Shown here: in pieces, positions 6,835-17,026 of the stretch
Layout of the letters: each line of letters opens with the position of its first letter
How positions within the stretch are numbered: position 1 is the stretch's first letter
From: Verrucomicrobiia bacterium
GTDB lineage: Bacteria; Verrucomicrobiota; Verrucomicrobiia; Palsa-1439
Direction: 5' to 3'
NCBI GenBank assembly: GCA_022072455.1
Contig: JAJVHY010000020.1
Span: 186,001 to 250,000 of the forward strand
DNA: 64,000 nt
Made by a program: the position numbers and the translations under genes
Notes under the pieces: generated by a model
Told to the model about the DNA's origin: nothing
Seen by the model: the letters and a program-made list of their open reading frames with translations, nothing else
Databases searched by the model: none

Positions 6835-9819
6835 GTGGGAGCTGAACCAAATCGACCAGTCATCACCAAGGAGTTGCTCAAAGAACTCGGGGATTGGCGT
6901 ACTGAAAAGGAAGGCCGCGCCCTCGCGGCGATGGGGGCGGTCCAAGAATGGCACTGGGAACCACCGTTTCTAAGCGGGACCGTGCGCACCGCCGGCGGTG
7001 CACCGATCAACGCGAAAATCAAACTCGGCGCGCGCGCGTTCGAAGTCGAGAATCTCTGCGTCTGCCGGCAGGCACGCGAAAGTGGCCGGATCTGCCCGCA
7101 TGTTTTGGCGTTGGTGTTCGCAACGATGCAGAAGGCGCAGCCTGTAGCCGCACCCTTTACGGGTGCGTCCAGCCGTGCGCAGAGAACGCAGGCTTCAGCC
7201 TGCGGCTACATTCCGCTTTCTGAAGCGACCGACGCGAATCTAATCCTGGAATTGATGGTGCTGTTGCCGCTCGACTTGCCGCGCGCATGGCGGGCGAACG
7301 AATTGCGGATCATCCTCGAGGGCCGCGTGGCCGGCGGGGCGTTTCTGCCGTTCGATGTGATTCCGAAAGATAAGACCTATGCCGTGAACGAATCCGATGA
7401 AGTGTTGCTGGAAGAAATCGAACGGATTCATGGCGGGCGCGTGCCGGGCGTGTGGATGCTCCCACACGACGACGCCGATCAGTTTTTCGCCGCGCTGACG
7501 AATCACCCACAAGTCTGGCTCGGGAAGAAGTCGCGGATCGAAGTGCGCGGAACCGAGGTGCTCCCGTCGCTGAAGCTGACGCTGGAGAAGACCGGCGAGC
7601 TGCGGCTGTTGTTGAGCGCGGGCGGGACGCCGGATTTTGGGAATTGGAAGTTCGACGGGAAAACGCTGACGCGGACGCCGAAGTTGCCGGCAATGTTCAC
7701 GACGGGGGAACGGCGGTTGTCGCGGACGGAGTTCGCGAAGTTTTATCAGCAGGAGTTGCCGGCTTGGGAGAAGATGGCGGAGGTGGAGTTTTCGCCGGAA
7801 TTTGATTTGTTGGAGTTCGAGGCAAAACCGGCGCCGACGCGGGTGACAATTGATGGCGGGTTGACCGGGTTGAACCTCGAATTGCATGTGCCAGCGGAGT
7901 CGGATTGGACTCCCGATCCGCAGAATCCGTTCCGGTATTATCGCTATTACATCGTGGCCAAGGCGGAGATTGAGCGGGCAGGTTTTGAGCCGGCCGGCAA
8001 TGGTTACCGGCTGACGTCGGAGAATCGCGTCGGACATTTCATCGCGAACATCTTGCCGAAGTGGGAAGACAACTGGCAAGTCGAGTACGGGCCGCAATTC
8101 ACACGGTTTCTGTGGCTGTGTGACCGGATCGAGCCGGAGGTGGCGGTGCGGGCGGCCGGTAATGACTGGCTGGCAGTGGATGTGAGTTATAAGAGCGATA
8201 CCGCCGTTCTCACCAACGCGGATGTGGCGCGGATGTTGCAGAAAGGCGCGGCACATCACCGGCAGGCCAATGGGCGCATCGCGCTGGTGCCGAGCGAGGC
8301 GGTCGCAGGGTTTCAGGATGTAATCTTTGATTGTCAGGCCGAACAGTCGAAGACGGGGTTGCGGGTGGAACGGAAGTTCGCGCCGTATCTGGCCGAGGCG
8401 TTGCGCGAGAGTTCGCTGCAGACGAAATGGCAGGTGCCGGCGGAGGTGCGGTCGGTGCAGCCGCTAGAGCTGCCGAGGTTGCTGCGGCCGTATCAGCAAG
8501 ATGGCGTGAACTGGTTGCATCATTTATCGAGCAACGGTCTGGCCGGCATTCTGGCCGACGAGATGGGATTGGGGAAAACGGTGCAGGCGTTGTTTTGGTT
8601 AGCGTCGTTGAAGGCGAAACCGATGTTGGTCGTCTGTCCGACGAGCTTGCTGACGAACTGGCAATCCGAGGTCGCGCGGTTTACGCCGGAGTTGAAGACG
8701 CTCGTGTTGCACGGAGCGGACCGGGAGTTTGAGGGGCTGACGAATTATGATCTCGTGATCACCTCGTACGCCTTGCTCCGCCGGGATGTTGCGGAACATC
8801 AGGAGATTTCGTGGCAGGCGGTTGTGCTCGACGAGGCGCAGCATATCAAGAACCGGTTCAGCCAGATCGCGCAGGCGGTGAAGGAACTGCGCGCGAAGCA
8901 CCGGCTCGTGTTGACGGGAACGCCGGTGGAAAACTCTCTCGGCGATTTATGGTCGATCTTTGATTTTCTGATGCCAGGGTATTTAGGGCCGGCGACAGAG
9001 TTTCGCGACCGGTATGAGAAGCAGTCCTCGGATGCGGCAACGATGACGCGGTTGCGGCAACGGCTCCGGCCATTTGTGCTGCGGCGGTTGAAGAACGAGG
9101 TCGCGAAGGAGTTGCCGGCGAAGATCGAGCAGATTACGTGGTGCGAGTTGACCGACGAGCAGAAATCCGTTTACCAATCCATTCTCGCGCAAGGTCGCCG
9201 GCAAGTCTTCGAGGAGAAAAAGGAATCGCAGCGCCGGTTGGCTGTGCTGACGACGTTGTTGCGGCTCCGGCAGGCGTGTTGTCATCTCGGGTTATTGCCG
9301 GGTGAACGCGAATGGAAAGAGCCGTCGGCGAAGCTGGCGACGTTTCTGGAATTGATCGAGGAAGCGGCGGACGGGAATCACCGAGTGTTGGTGTTCAGTC
9401 AGTTTGTGAAGTTGCTGAAGCTCGTGCAGGAGGCATTGCCGGTGGAGCACTGTTACCTCGACGGCAGCACAGTGGACCGCGCGAGCGAGATCGAACGGTT
9501 TCAGAAATCGAAGATCCCGGTGTTTCTCATCAGCTTGAAGGCGGGCGGCACCGGCTTGAACCTGACCGGCGCAGACACGGTGATTCATCTCGATCCGTGG
9601 TGGAATCCCGCCGTCGAGGAACAAGCCACCGCCCGCGCCCACCGGATCGGTCAGAAGCAAGTGGTTACGTCTTACAAATTGATCGCGAAAGGCACAGTCG
9701 AGGAGAAGATCGTGAAGTTGCAGGAGAAGAAACGCGAACTCTACGCGCAAACGGTGACCAGCGATGAGGCATTCATCCAAGGCCTGACCGGTGCGGAACT
9801 GCAGGAGTTGCTCGCGTGA
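6835..9819 (+). CDS. SWIM-domain SNF2-family (DEAD/DEAH) helicase
   Basis: 994 residues from a GTG start. Near the N-terminus a SWIM zinc-finger pattern has Cys75, Cys77, Cys87 and His89. The SNF2 ATPase core fills the C-terminal half, with Walker A DEMGLGKT near 575, the Walker B box DEAQ near 665, motif III LTGTPVENS and motif VI ATARAHRIGQ near 931-940. These proteins are ATP-driven dsDNA translocases or remodellers; the bacterial partner is unknown. A REP-doublet-like sequence is embedded in frame at 7143-7210 (residues about 103-126), just after the SWIM finger. The stop overlaps the next start by 4 bases. Confidence 0.9.
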   Translation: MGAEPNRPVITKELLKELGDWRTEKEGRALAAMGAVQEWHWEPPFLSGTVRTAGGAPINAKIKLGARAFEVENLCVCRQARESGRICPHVLALVFATMQKAQPVAAPFTGASSRAQRTQASACGYIPLSEATDANLILELMVLLPLDLPRAWRANELRIILEGRVAGGAFLPFDVIPKDKTYAVNESDEVLLEEIERIHGGRVPGVWMLPHDDADQFFAALTNHPQVWLGKKSRIEVRGTEVLPSLKLTLEKTGELRLLLSAGGTPDFGNWKFDGKTLTRTPKLPAMFTTGERRLSRTEFAKFYQQELPAWEKMAEVEFSPEFDLLEFEAKPAPTRVTIDGGLTGLNLELHVPAESDWTPDPQNPFRYYRYYIVAKAEIERAGFEPAGNGYRLTSENRVGHFIANILPKWEDNWQVEYGPQFTRFLWLCDRIEPEVAVRAAGNDWLAVDVSYKSDTAVLTNADVARMLQKGAAHHRQANGRIALVPSEAVAGFQDVIFDCQAEQSKTGLRVERKFAPYLAEALRESSLQTKWQVPAEVRSVQPLELPRLLRPYQQDGVNWLHHLSSNGLAGILADEMGLGKTVQALFWLASLKAKPMLVVCPTSLLTNWQSEVARFTPELKTLVLHGADREFEGLTNYDLVITSYALLRRDVAEHQEISWQAVVLDEAQHIKNRFSQIAQAVKELRAKHRLVLTGTPVENSLGDLWSIFDFLMPGYLGPATEFRDRYEKQSSDAATMTRLRQRLRPFVLRRLKNEVAKELPAKIEQITWCELTDEQKSVYQSILAQGRRQVFEEKKESQRRLAVLTTLLRLRQACCHLGLLPGEREWKEPSAKLATFLELIEEAADGNHRVLVFSQFVKLLKLVQEALPVEHCYLDGSTVDRASEIERFQKSKIPVFLISLKAGGTGLNLTGADTVIHLDPWWNPAVEEQATARAHRIGQKQVVTSYKLIAKGTVEEKIVKLQEKKRELYAQTVTSDEAFIQGLTGAELQELLA
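7143..7210. repeat. REPIN-like doublet inside the helicase gene
   Basis: Outer inverted repeat TGTAGCCGC (7143-7151) / GCGGCTACA (7202-7210). Inside are two hairpins, GCACCC-tttac-GGGTGC (7150-7166) and GCAGGC-ttca-GCCTGC (7188-7203). Each half carries GTAG next to its hairpin, the tetranucleotide known from REP elements mobilised by RAYT (TnpA-REP) proteins. The reading frame stays open through it. Confidence 0.75.
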
Positions 9820-10943
9820 GAATCGCGATAGTCGGCGGCGGCGCTGCTGGTTTCATGGCCGCCATCACCGCCGCGGAAGCCGGTGCCGACGTAACGCTCT
9901 ACGAAAAAAGCCGGGAGTTTCTCAGCAAGGTGAAAATCTCCGGCGGCGGGCGGTGTAATGTCACGCATGCGTGTTTCGACGCCCGCGAGTTCGCCACCCG
10001 GTATCCCCGGGGCGAACGCGAATTGATCGGACCACTCCAACGCTTCGGCGCGCGTGAAACCGTCGAGTGGTTTGAGTCACGCGGCGTGAAGCTGAAGACC
10101 GAAGCCGATGGCCGGATGTTTCCGGTCACCGATTCATCGCAGACGATCATTGATTGTCTCGTCGGCGCGGCGAAAGCTGCCGGTGTGAAGTTAGTGACCG
10201 GTCAGACTGTGAACGATTTTCCCAGCGACTGCGACCGGCTGCTGTTGGCCACCGGAGGTTATCGTCCGACCACCAGCGTGTTCGGCCACACCATCGAACC
10301 TCCCGTCCCTTCCCTCTTCACGTTTCACATCGCGACGCCCTGGCTGCGGGAACTGGCCGGCATCACCGTCCCCGAAGTCGAAGTCTCAGCCGCGGGGCTG
10401 CGCGAACGCGGGCCGATGCTCATCACGCACACCGGCTTGAGCGGGCCGGCGATTCTCCGACTATCCGCTTGGGGCGCACGGGAACTGCATGCGCTGGATT
10501 ACCGGTTTCCGCTCGCTGTGAATTGGCTGGCAAACTACCGGCCCGAACAGTCCGCCCGCTTACTAGTGAACACGCCGATGTCGCCGTTGCCGGCCCGCTT
10601 GTGGGAACAACTCGTCCTCGCCGCCGGCATCTCACGAGAGACGCGTTGGTCGCGTTTGACGCGGGAGCAGAATCACCAGCTCCAGTGGCAACTGACGCAA
10701 ACTGAATTCGCGGTGTCCGGTAAGAGCATGAACAAAGAAGAGTTTGTCACATGCGGCGGCGTCCGTTTGAGCGAGGTCAGCTTCAAGACGATGGAGAGCA
10801 AGCTTCGGCCGGGACTCCATTTTGCCGGCGAGGTGCTGGATATCGACGGCATCACCGGCGGTTTCAACTTCCAGGCGGCGTGGACGACCGGCTGGATTGC
10901 CGGGCGCGCGATGGCTTGCGCTCGCGGAAGCGCATCCATATAA
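9816..10943 (+). CDS. HI0933/BaiN-like FAD-dependent oxidoreductase
   Basis: 375 residues from a GTG that overlaps the helicase stop by 4 bases (GTGA), implying translational coupling. An N-terminal dinucleotide-binding motif IVGGGAAGFMAAITAAEAG is followed by acidic residues for the FAD ribose. The SKVKISGGGRCNVTHAC segment near 38-53 and the C-terminal GEVLDIDGITGGFNFQ motif are hallmarks of the HI0933/YhiN/BaiN flavoprotein family. BaiN reduces bile-acid intermediates in gut Clostridia, but most members are uncharacterised. The coupled helicase gives no obvious functional hint. Confidence 0.88.
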   Translation: MRIAIVGGGAAGFMAAITAAEAGADVTLYEKSREFLSKVKISGGGRCNVTHACFDAREFATRYPRGERELIGPLQRFGARETVEWFESRGVKLKTEADGRMFPVTDSSQTIIDCLVGAAKAAGVKLVTGQTVNDFPSDCDRLLLATGGYRPTTSVFGHTIEPPVPSLFTFHIATPWLRELAGITVPEVEVSAAGLRERGPMLITHTGLSGPAILRLSAWGARELHALDYRFPLAVNWLANYRPEQSARLLVNTPMSPLPARLWEQLVLAAGISRETRWSRLTREQNHQLQWQLTQTEFAVSGKSMNKEEFVTCGGVRLSEVSFKTMESKLRPGLHFAGEVLDIDGITGGFNFQAAWTTGWIAGRAMACARGSASI

Positions 10944-10952
10944 TCTGCCGCT

Positions 10953-13595
10953 ATGTCTTCATTAAATTCTCTGCAAACATTTGATCTCGGTGGTGGTCGT
11001 AAAGGAAAGTTTTATTCGTTGCCGGCGCTGGAGGAAGCGGGCATCGGCAAGATTTCGCGGCTGCCAGTTTCCATCCGCATCGTGCTCGAATCCGTTTTGC
11101 GCAACGTCGACGGCCAGAAGGTGACGGACAAAGATGTGCGCACATTGGCGAACTGGAACGCGAAGGCGCCGGCACAGGAGGAGATTCCGTTCATCGTCGC
11201 GCGCATCGTGCTCCAAGACTTTACCGGCGTGCCGTTGCTCGTGGACTTGGCGGCGATGCGGTCGGCCGTGGCGCGCATGGGCAAAGACCCGACGATGATC
11301 GAACCGCTCGTGCCGGTCGACCTCGTCGTGGATCACTCGGTGCAGGTGGACTTTTTCGGTTCGGCGGATTCGATGCGGCAGAATCTCGAACTGGAATTCA
11401 AGCGCAACCGGGAACGCTACCAACTCTTGAAATGGGGACAACAGGCGTTCAAGACGTTTGGGGTGGTTCCACCCGGTATCGGCATCGTGCATCAAGTGAA
11501 TCTCGAGTATCTCGCGAAAGGCGTGCTAAATGCCGGGGATGTTTACTACCCGGACACGCTGGTCGGCACGGACTCGCACACGACGATGATCAACGGGCTC
11601 GGCATCGTCGGCTGGGGCGTCGGCGGCATCGAAGCAGAAGCCGGGATGCTGGGGCAACCGGTTTATTTCCTCACGCCGGAAGTTGTCGGCGTCCACATGA
11701 CCGGCGCGTTGCGCACGGGCGTGACGGCGACGGATCTCGCGTTGCATGTGACGCAGATGCTGCGCAAGGCGAAGGTCGTCGGGAAGTTTGTGGAGTTTTA
11801 CGGCCCTGGCGCGACGAGCTTGCCGGTGGCCGACCGCGCGACGGTCGCGAACATGGCGCCGGAGTACGGCGCGACGATGGGCTTCTTCCCGGTCGATGAT
11901 GAGTCGCTCAACTATCTGCGCGCGACCGGCCGCACCAACGAGCAGGTCGTGGCATTCGGCAACTATTTCAAGGCGCAAGGCATGTGGGGCATCCCGAAGA
12001 AAGGTCAGTGCGATTACAGCGTCGATCTCGAACTCGATCTCGCTGACGTGACGCCGAGCGTGGCCGGGCCGAAGCGTCCGCAGGATCGGATCGAACTCAA
12101 GGATTTGAAGTCGAAGTTCCACGAACTACTCGCGAAGCCGGCCCCTGATGGTTACGGCAAGACGGCCGGCAAGGCGAACGGACTCAATCACGGTTCAGTC
12201 GTCATCGCGGCGATCACGAGTTGCACGAACACTTCCAATCCGAGCGTGATGCTCGCTGCCGGTTTGCTCGCGCAGAAGGCGGTCGCGGCTGGGTTGAAGA
12301 CACCGGACCACGTGAAGACCTCGCTCGCGCCCGGCTCGCGCGTCGTCAGCGATTATCTCTCGAAGACCGGTTTGCAGAAGCCGCTCGACCAACTCGGGTT
12401 CAACCTCGTCGGCTACGGCTGCACGACCTGCATCGGCAATTCCGGTCCCCTGCCCGCTCCGATTGAGGAAGCGATCACGAAGAACGATCTCGTCACCGCG
12501 AGCGTGTTGTCCGGTAACCGCAACTTCGAGGCGCGCGTGCACTCGAACGTGAAAGCCAACTTCCTCATGTCGCCGCCGTTGGTCGTCGCGTTTGCGCTGG
12601 CTGGCCGGGCGGATATTGATTTGACGACCGAGCCGATTCAGAAAGACGTCTATTTATCAGACATCTGGCCGACGCTCGAAGAAATCCAGGAAGCGATGAA
12701 GTCGGCGTTGAAGCCGGAAGTGTTCCGGTCACTCTACAAAGATTTTGCCGCGCAAAACCCAGCTTGGAACGAAATCCCGTCGTCGGTCGGCAATGTTTAC
12801 AAATGGGATGAGAAGAGCACGTACATCCAAGAGCCGCCGTTCTTTACCGGCTTCGGGATGCAGGCCGGTACGATCACGGAGATCAAAGGCGCGAAGGCGC
12901 TCGGTATCTTCGGCGACAGCGTCACGACCGACCACATCAGTCCCGCCGGCAACATTAAGAAGGATTCCCCCGCCGGTAAGTTTCTCGTCGCGAACGGCGT
13001 CCAGCCGGTGGACTTCAACAGCTACGGCGCGCGCCGCGGCAATGATCGCGTGATGACACGCGGAACGTTTGCCAACGTTCGCATTAAGAATCTGATGGTG
13101 CCGGGCGTCGAAGGCGGCGTGACGAAGTTCAATGGCGAGACGTTGCCGATCTATGATGCGTCGATGAAGTATCAGCAGGCCGGTACTCCGTTGGTGATCT
13201 TTGCCGGGCAGGAGTACGGCACCGGCAGTTCGCGCGACTGGGCGGCGAAAGGCACGCGGTTGCTCGGCGTGAAGGCGGTCATTGCGCAGAGTTTTGAGCG
13301 CATACACCGCAGCAATCTCGTCGGCATGGGCGTGTTGCCATGTCAATTCAAGGAAGGCACGACCGCGCAGACGCTCGGGCTGACCGGGAGTGAGACGTTC
13401 GACTTGATCGGCCTCGGCGAAAACGTGAAGCCCCGGCAGGAGTTGACGCTGGTGATCAACCCCGCTGGGAGCGGGGCAGGCGGCGAGAAACGCGTGCCGG
13501 TGATTTGCCGGATCGATACCGCCATTGAGGTTGAATACTATCGGCACGGCGGCATCCTGCCGTTCGTGCTGCGGCAACTCGTCGCTCGCGCTTGA
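10953..13595 (+). CDS. acnA: Aconitate hydratase (AcnA type)
   Basis: 880 residues, typical AcnA length, cytoplasmic. It interconverts citrate and isocitrate in the TCA cycle. The 4Fe-4S ligands are recognisable as [11 protein letters not shown] (Cys about 422) and [15 protein letters not shown] (two Cys about 488-491). The substrate-loop motif [13 protein letters not shown] and the swivel-domain [16 protein letters not shown] motif are intact. The start is 9 bases after the flavoprotein gene. Placement 1.3 kb ahead of the suf operon is suggestive, since the enzyme needs the clusters Suf makes, but the two are not in one transcript by any visible sign. Confidence 0.97.
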   Translation: MSSLNSLQTFDLGGGRKGKFYSLPALEEAGIGKISRLPVSIRIVLESVLRNVDGQKVTDKDVRTLANWNAKAPAQEEIPFIVARIVLQDFTGVPLLVDLAAMRSAVARMGKDPTMIEPLVPVDLVVDHSVQVDFFGSADSMRQNLELEFKRNRERYQLLKWGQQAFKTFGVVPPGIGIVHQVNLEYLAKGVLNAGDVYYPDTLVGTDSHTTMINGLGIVGWGVGGIEAEAGMLGQPVYFLTPEVVGVHMTGALRTGVTATDLALHVTQMLRKAKVVGKFVEFYGPGATSLPVADRATVANMAPEYGATMGFFPVDDESLNYLRATGRTNEQVVAFGNYFKAQGMWGIPKKGQCDYSVDLELDLADVTPSVAGPKRPQDRIELKDLKSKFHELLAKPAPDGYGKTAGKANGLNHGSVVIAAITSCTNTSNPSVMLAAGLLAQKAVAAGLKTPDHVKTSLAPGSRVVSDYLSKTGLQKPLDQLGFNLVGYGCTTCIGNSGPLPAPIEEAITKNDLVTASVLSGNRNFEARVHSNVKANFLMSPPLVVAFALAGRADIDLTTEPIQKDVYLSDIWPTLEEIQEAMKSALKPEVFRSLYKDFAAQNPAWNEIPSSVGNVYKWDEKSTYIQEPPFFTGFGMQAGTITEIKGAKALGIFGDSVTTDHISPAGNIKKDSPAGKFLVANGVQPVDFNSYGARRGNDRVMTRGTFANVRIKNLMVPGVEGGVTKFNGETLPIYDASMKYQQAGTPLVIFAGQEYGTGSSRDWAAKGTRLLGVKAVIAQSFERIHRSNLVGMGVLPCQFKEGTTAQTLGLTGSETFDLIGLGENVKPRQELTLVINPAGSGAGGEKRVPVICRIDTAIEVEYYRHGGILPFVLRQLVARA

Positions 13596-13626
13596 CGAAG
13601 AAACTGCAGCATACGAAAAGCTGACA

Positions 13627-14757
13627 ATGAATGGAGGCGTTTTTCTAATCCAAGGCAAGGACTGCCTTATTGAGATGAAAGAAGAGCGCCAGAAATCGGA
13701 AGAGTCATTTCAAGAACTGCTGGCAAGTTATCCGAGCCTACTTGCCGGAGATCAGATCGACAGCGAATCGCCAAGGCACTGGCTCTTGGTATCACGTGAA
13801 ATCGAGGTCCCGGACGCGGATGAAGCCGCTGGTCGATGGTCCCTTGATCACCTGTTTCTCGATCAGGATGGAATCCCAACTTTGGTTGAGGTTAAACGAA
13901 GCACCGACACCCGGATCCGCAGAGAAGTAGTTGGGCAGATGCTGGATTACGCGGCGAATGCCGTAGTTTACTGGTCAGTAGAGACTATTAGAGCTGAGTT
14001 TGAAGCGCGTTGTCAGGCGGTAAATCTTGATTCTCAACAGCAGATCAAGAATGTCTTCGGTGACACAACAAATGCAGATCAGCTATGGCAGAAAGTTAAA
14101 GTGAATCTTCAAGCAGGCAAGATCCGGCTTGTCTTCGTCGCTGATGAGATTCCATCTGAGCTACGCCGCATCATAGAATTCCTGAACGAGCAGATGGACC
14201 CAGCCGAAGTACTTGGCGTCGAAATTCGGCAGTACGTTGGTCAGGGGTTGAAGACCCTCGTCCCACGGGTCATCGGCCAGACCGCGGAGGCACAGCAGAA
14301 GAAGTCCAGCGGTGCTCGTGAAAATCGTCAGTGGGATGAAACTTCCTTCTTAAAGGTGTTGGAAGAAGAACGAGGTCAAGATGAAGCTAGAGTTGCGGCG
14401 GCAATTCTACGATGGGCCAAAGACCAGAAGTTGAGAGTTTGGTGGGGTAAAGGCAAACAAGCTGGCTCATTTTTTCCGATGTTTGATTACAAAGGTGACT
14501 CTCACTTTCTCTTCTCGGTCTGGACTTACGGGCGTATTGAAGTCCAATTCCAGCATATGCGCACCCACCCCTTCAGCGACCACGCGCGACGACTAGACCT
14601 TGCACGCCGCCTCAACACAATCGCTGCTGTTTCTGTTCCGGAGGATGCCATCAGAAGACGGCCCAGCATCCCCATAACCTCTCTCGATGAACCAGCAGCA
14701 CTTGCCCAGTTCCTCGAAGTATTCGGGTGGGTCATCCAAGAAATTCGAACCACCTGA
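13627..14757 (+). CDS. Hypothetical protein with PD-(D/E)XK nuclease-like segment
   Basis: 376 residues from the ATG at 13627; an earlier in-frame start would run 70 bases into acnA. Around residues 70-115 the pattern DHLFLDQDGIPTLVEVKRS then RREVVGQMLDYAANA resembles the core of PD-(D/E)XK endonuclease-like proteins, with Asp and Glu-x-Lys. The C-terminal part (residues about 260-370) does not resemble a family I can name. Base composition is clearly lower in G+C than acnA and suf, which suggests later acquisition. It could belong to a DNA-defence or repair function, but no partner gene is present. Confidence 0.6.
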   Translation: MNGGVFLIQGKDCLIEMKEERQKSEESFQELLASYPSLLAGDQIDSESPRHWLLVSREIEVPDADEAAGRWSLDHLFLDQDGIPTLVEVKRSTDTRIRREVVGQMLDYAANAVVYWSVETIRAEFEARCQAVNLDSQQQIKNVFGDTTNADQLWQKVKVNLQAGKIRLVFVADEIPSELRRIIEFLNEQMDPAEVLGVEIRQYVGQGLKTLVPRVIGQTAEAQQKKSSGARENRQWDETSFLKVLEEERGQDEARVAAAILRWAKDQKLRVWWGKGKQAGSFFPMFDYKGDSHFLFSVWTYGRIEVQFQHMRTHPFSDHARRLDLARRLNTIAAVSVPEDAIRRRPSIPITSLDEPAALAQFLEVFGWVIQEIRTT

Positions 14758-14792
14758 TTGCGAGATAAACACCCCTTGAGCCACCCTGATGC

Positions 14793-14820
14793 TTGACACA
14801 AACCCCTCGCCCGGTATAGT
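14793..14820 (+). promoter_or_regulatory. Sigma-70-type promoter for the suf operon
   Basis: A consensus -35 TTGACA at 14793-14798 and a -10 TATAGT at 14815-14820 are separated by 16 bases, about 50 bases ahead of sufC and after the preceding gene's stop. Confidence 0.7.
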
Positions 14821-14829
14821 GAAATGGAA

Positions 14830-14850
14830 ATCGGACAAAACTTGTCTGAT
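14830..14850 (+). promoter_or_regulatory. Candidate operator (inverted repeat) downstream of the suf promoter
   Basis: ATCGGACAA (14830-14838), three bases, then TTGTCTGAT (14842-14850); the arms are complementary at 8 of 9 positions. It lies just after the likely transcription start. Suf operons are often controlled by Rrf2-family or SufR repressors that bind such dyads; no regulator gene is in the window, so the binder is unknown. Confidence 0.4.
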
Positions 14851-14873
14851 TTAATACAAAGATTGGAATGACG

Positions 14874-15626
14874 ATGGCTGATACTCTCGAAATCATTGAC
14901 CTGCACGCCCGGATCGAGGAACGCGAAATCCTCAAGGGCTTGTCGCTGACCATCCGCAAAGGCGAAGTCCACGCCATTATGGGGCCGAACGGTTCGGGCA
15001 AATCCACGCTCGCCAACGCCATCATGGGCAATCCGAAGTACGAGGTGACCGGCGGCAAGATTCTCATGAAAGGCGAAGACATCCTCGAAATGGAAGTCGA
15101 CGAGCGCGCCCGCAAGGGGTTGTTTCTGGCGTTTCAGTATCCGTGCGAGGTACCGGGGGTGCGGCAAGCCAACTTCTTGCGGCTCGCGGTAAACGCACGC
15201 TTCGGACGCGAGCTGGACGTGATGGAGTTTTACGCCAAGCTCGAAGACAAGATGAAGTTCCTCGACATCAATGAGGCTTTCATGAAGCGGTACCTCAATG
15301 AAGGTTTCTCGGGCGGCGAGAAGAAGCGCAACGAAATCCTCCAGATGATGATGCTCGAACCGGAGTTCGCCGTCATGGACGAGACTGATTCGGGCCTCGA
15401 CATCGACGCGTTGAAGGTCGTCTCCGAAGGCGTGAACAAACTCCGCGGCCCGGACCTCGGAATTCTGATCATCACGCACTACGAACGCATCCTGCGTTAC
15501 ATCCAACCCGATTTCATCCACATTCTCGTCGACGGCAAGATCGTCAAATCCGGCGGCCGCGATCTGGCCGCGCATTTGGAAGAACACGGCTACGATTGGA
15601 TCACCAAAGACACGGTGAAAGCATGA
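14874..15626 (+). CDS. sufC: Fe-S cluster assembly ATPase SufC
   Basis: 250 residues; the ATG at 14874 was preferred over one two codons upstream because GGA lies 6 bases before it. This is an ABC-type ATPase with Walker A GPNGSGKST near residues 39-47, the signature SGGEKKR (in place of the transporter SGGQ) and a Walker B ending in DETDSGLD. SufC drives the SufBCD scaffold that builds Fe-S clusters in the cytoplasm. First gene of the sufC-sufB-sufD-sufS operon; its stop overlaps the sufB start (ATGA). Confidence 0.97.
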   Translation: MADTLEIIDLHARIEEREILKGLSLTIRKGEVHAIMGPNGSGKSTLANAIMGNPKYEVTGGKILMKGEDILEMEVDERARKGLFLAFQYPCEVPGVRQANFLRLAVNARFGRELDVMEFYAKLEDKMKFLDINEAFMKRYLNEGFSGGEKKRNEILQMMMLEPEFAVMDETDSGLDIDALKVVSEGVNKLRGPDLGILIITHYERILRYIQPDFIHILVDGKIVKSGGRDLAAHLEEHGYDWITKDTVKA

Positions 15627-17026
15627 GCGCACCCAACACCGACATTCTACCCGGCGCGTACAAGGAAGGTTTTCACGACGACATCAAGCCGTTGCACGTC
15701 GTTCCGAAAGGCGCGACGCACGAAGTCATCGACTACATGTGCGACGTGAAGAAAGAACCCGACTGGATGCGTCAGTTCCGGCATCGCAGCCTCGATCTGT
15801 TCTTCAAGCAAGACTTGCCGGCGTGGTTGCCGGGGTTGCGGGACATCGATTACAACGCGATCACCTACTACGCCAGCCCGGTCGAAAAATCCGCGCGCAA
15901 ATGGGAAGACGTGCCGGAGGACATTCGGAAGACGTACGACAAACTCGGCATCGCGAAAGAAGAACAGAAGCTCCTTGGCGGTCTCGGCGCGCAAATCGAC
16001 TCCGAGATGGCGTATCACAACATCCAAGAATCGCTCGCGAAGAAGGGTGTCGTCTTCCTGAGTTGCGATGACGGCATCAAAGAGTTCCCGGAACTCTTCA
16101 AGGAACATTTCTCGAAATCCATCCCACCGGAGGACAACAAATTTGCCGCGCTGAATTCCGCGTTTTGGAGCGGCGGCTCGTTCGTCTACATCCCGAAGGG
16201 CGTCAAATGCGACGTCCCGCTCAGCGTCTACTTCCGCATCAACGCCGAGCAGTTCGGCCAGTTCGAACGCACGCTCATCATCGTGGACGACGACGCGTTC
16301 TGCCATTACGTCGAAGGTTGCAGCGCGCCGGTCTACACCACGCATTCCGTGCACGCGGCGGTCGTCGAAATTTTCGTCAAGAACCGCGCCCGTTGCCGGT
16401 ACACTACGATCCAAAACTGGAGTACCGACGTCTACAACCTCGTCACCAAACGCTCGATGATTGACAGCAAAGGCGTCATGGAATGGGTCGACGGCAATCT
16501 CGGTTCGAAGCGCACCGTGAAATATCCGTCGTGCTACATGATCGGGGAAGGCGCGCACGGTGAAGTGCTCTCGCTTGCGTCTGCCGACAAAGGCATGTGG
16601 CAAGATGCCGGGGCGAAGATGGTTTTCCTTGCCGACAACTGCACCGGTCGCATCAACTCGAAGTCCATCAGCGGCCACGGTGGCCGGAGTTCGTACCGGG
16701 GTCTCGTGCAAGTGAACCCGCAGGCGAAGAATTGCCGGGTCCAAGTCAATTGCGACGCGCTCATCCTCGACGACAAGAGCCGGTCGGACACCTACCCGGT
16801 GATGGAAATCGACGGTGACCTTTCGACCGTCGAACACGAAGCCAGCGTCTCCAACGTCAGTGAAGAACAACTCTTCTACCTCACAAGCCGCGGCATCAAG
16901 AAAGAGGACGCCGTCAGCATGATCGTCAACGGCTTCATCGAACCGATCGTGAAAGAGTTGCCGATGGAATTCGCCGTCGAGATCAACCGGCTCATCAATC
17001 TCCAGATGGAAGGTTCAGTCGGATGA
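15623..17026 (+). CDS. sufB: Fe-S cluster assembly scaffold SufB
   Basis: 467 residues from the ATG overlapping the sufC stop. The conserved SufB features are present: AYHNIQESLAKKGVVF, SGGSFVYIPKGVKCDVPLS, EGCSAPVYTTHSVHAAVVEI, QNWSTDVYNLVTKR, SSYRGLVQVNPQAKNCRVQV and DALILDDKSRSDTYP. SufB is the scaffold on which the nascent cluster is built, in a complex with SufC and SufD. Its length is normal. It overlaps sufD by 4 bases. Confidence 0.97.
   Translation: MSAPNTDILPGAYKEGFHDDIKPLHVVPKGATHEVIDYMCDVKKEPDWMRQFRHRSLDLFFKQDLPAWLPGLRDIDYNAITYYASPVEKSARKWEDVPEDIRKTYDKLGIAKEEQKLLGGLGAQIDSEMAYHNIQESLAKKGVVFLSCDDGIKEFPELFKEHFSKSIPPEDNKFAALNSAFWSGGSFVYIPKGVKCDVPLSVYFRINAEQFGQFERTLIIVDDDAFCHYVEGCSAPVYTTHSVHAAVVEIFVKNRARCRYTTIQNWSTDVYNLVTKRSMIDSKGVMEWVDGNLGSKRTVKYPSCYMIGEGAHGEVLSLASADKGMWQDAGAKMVFLADNCTGRINSKSISGHGGRSSYRGLVQVNPQAKNCRVQVNCDALILDDKSRSDTYPVMEIDGDLSTVEHEASVSNVSEEQLFYLTSRGIKKEDAVSMIVNGFIEPIVKELPMEFAVEINRLINLQMEGSVG

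Noticed and set aside
13460-13476. CCCCGC-tggga-GCGGGG hairpin near the end of acnA as a REP or terminator
   Set aside because: It is inside coding sequence, 120 bases before the stop, and lacks the GTAG/GGAG border seen in the other elements.
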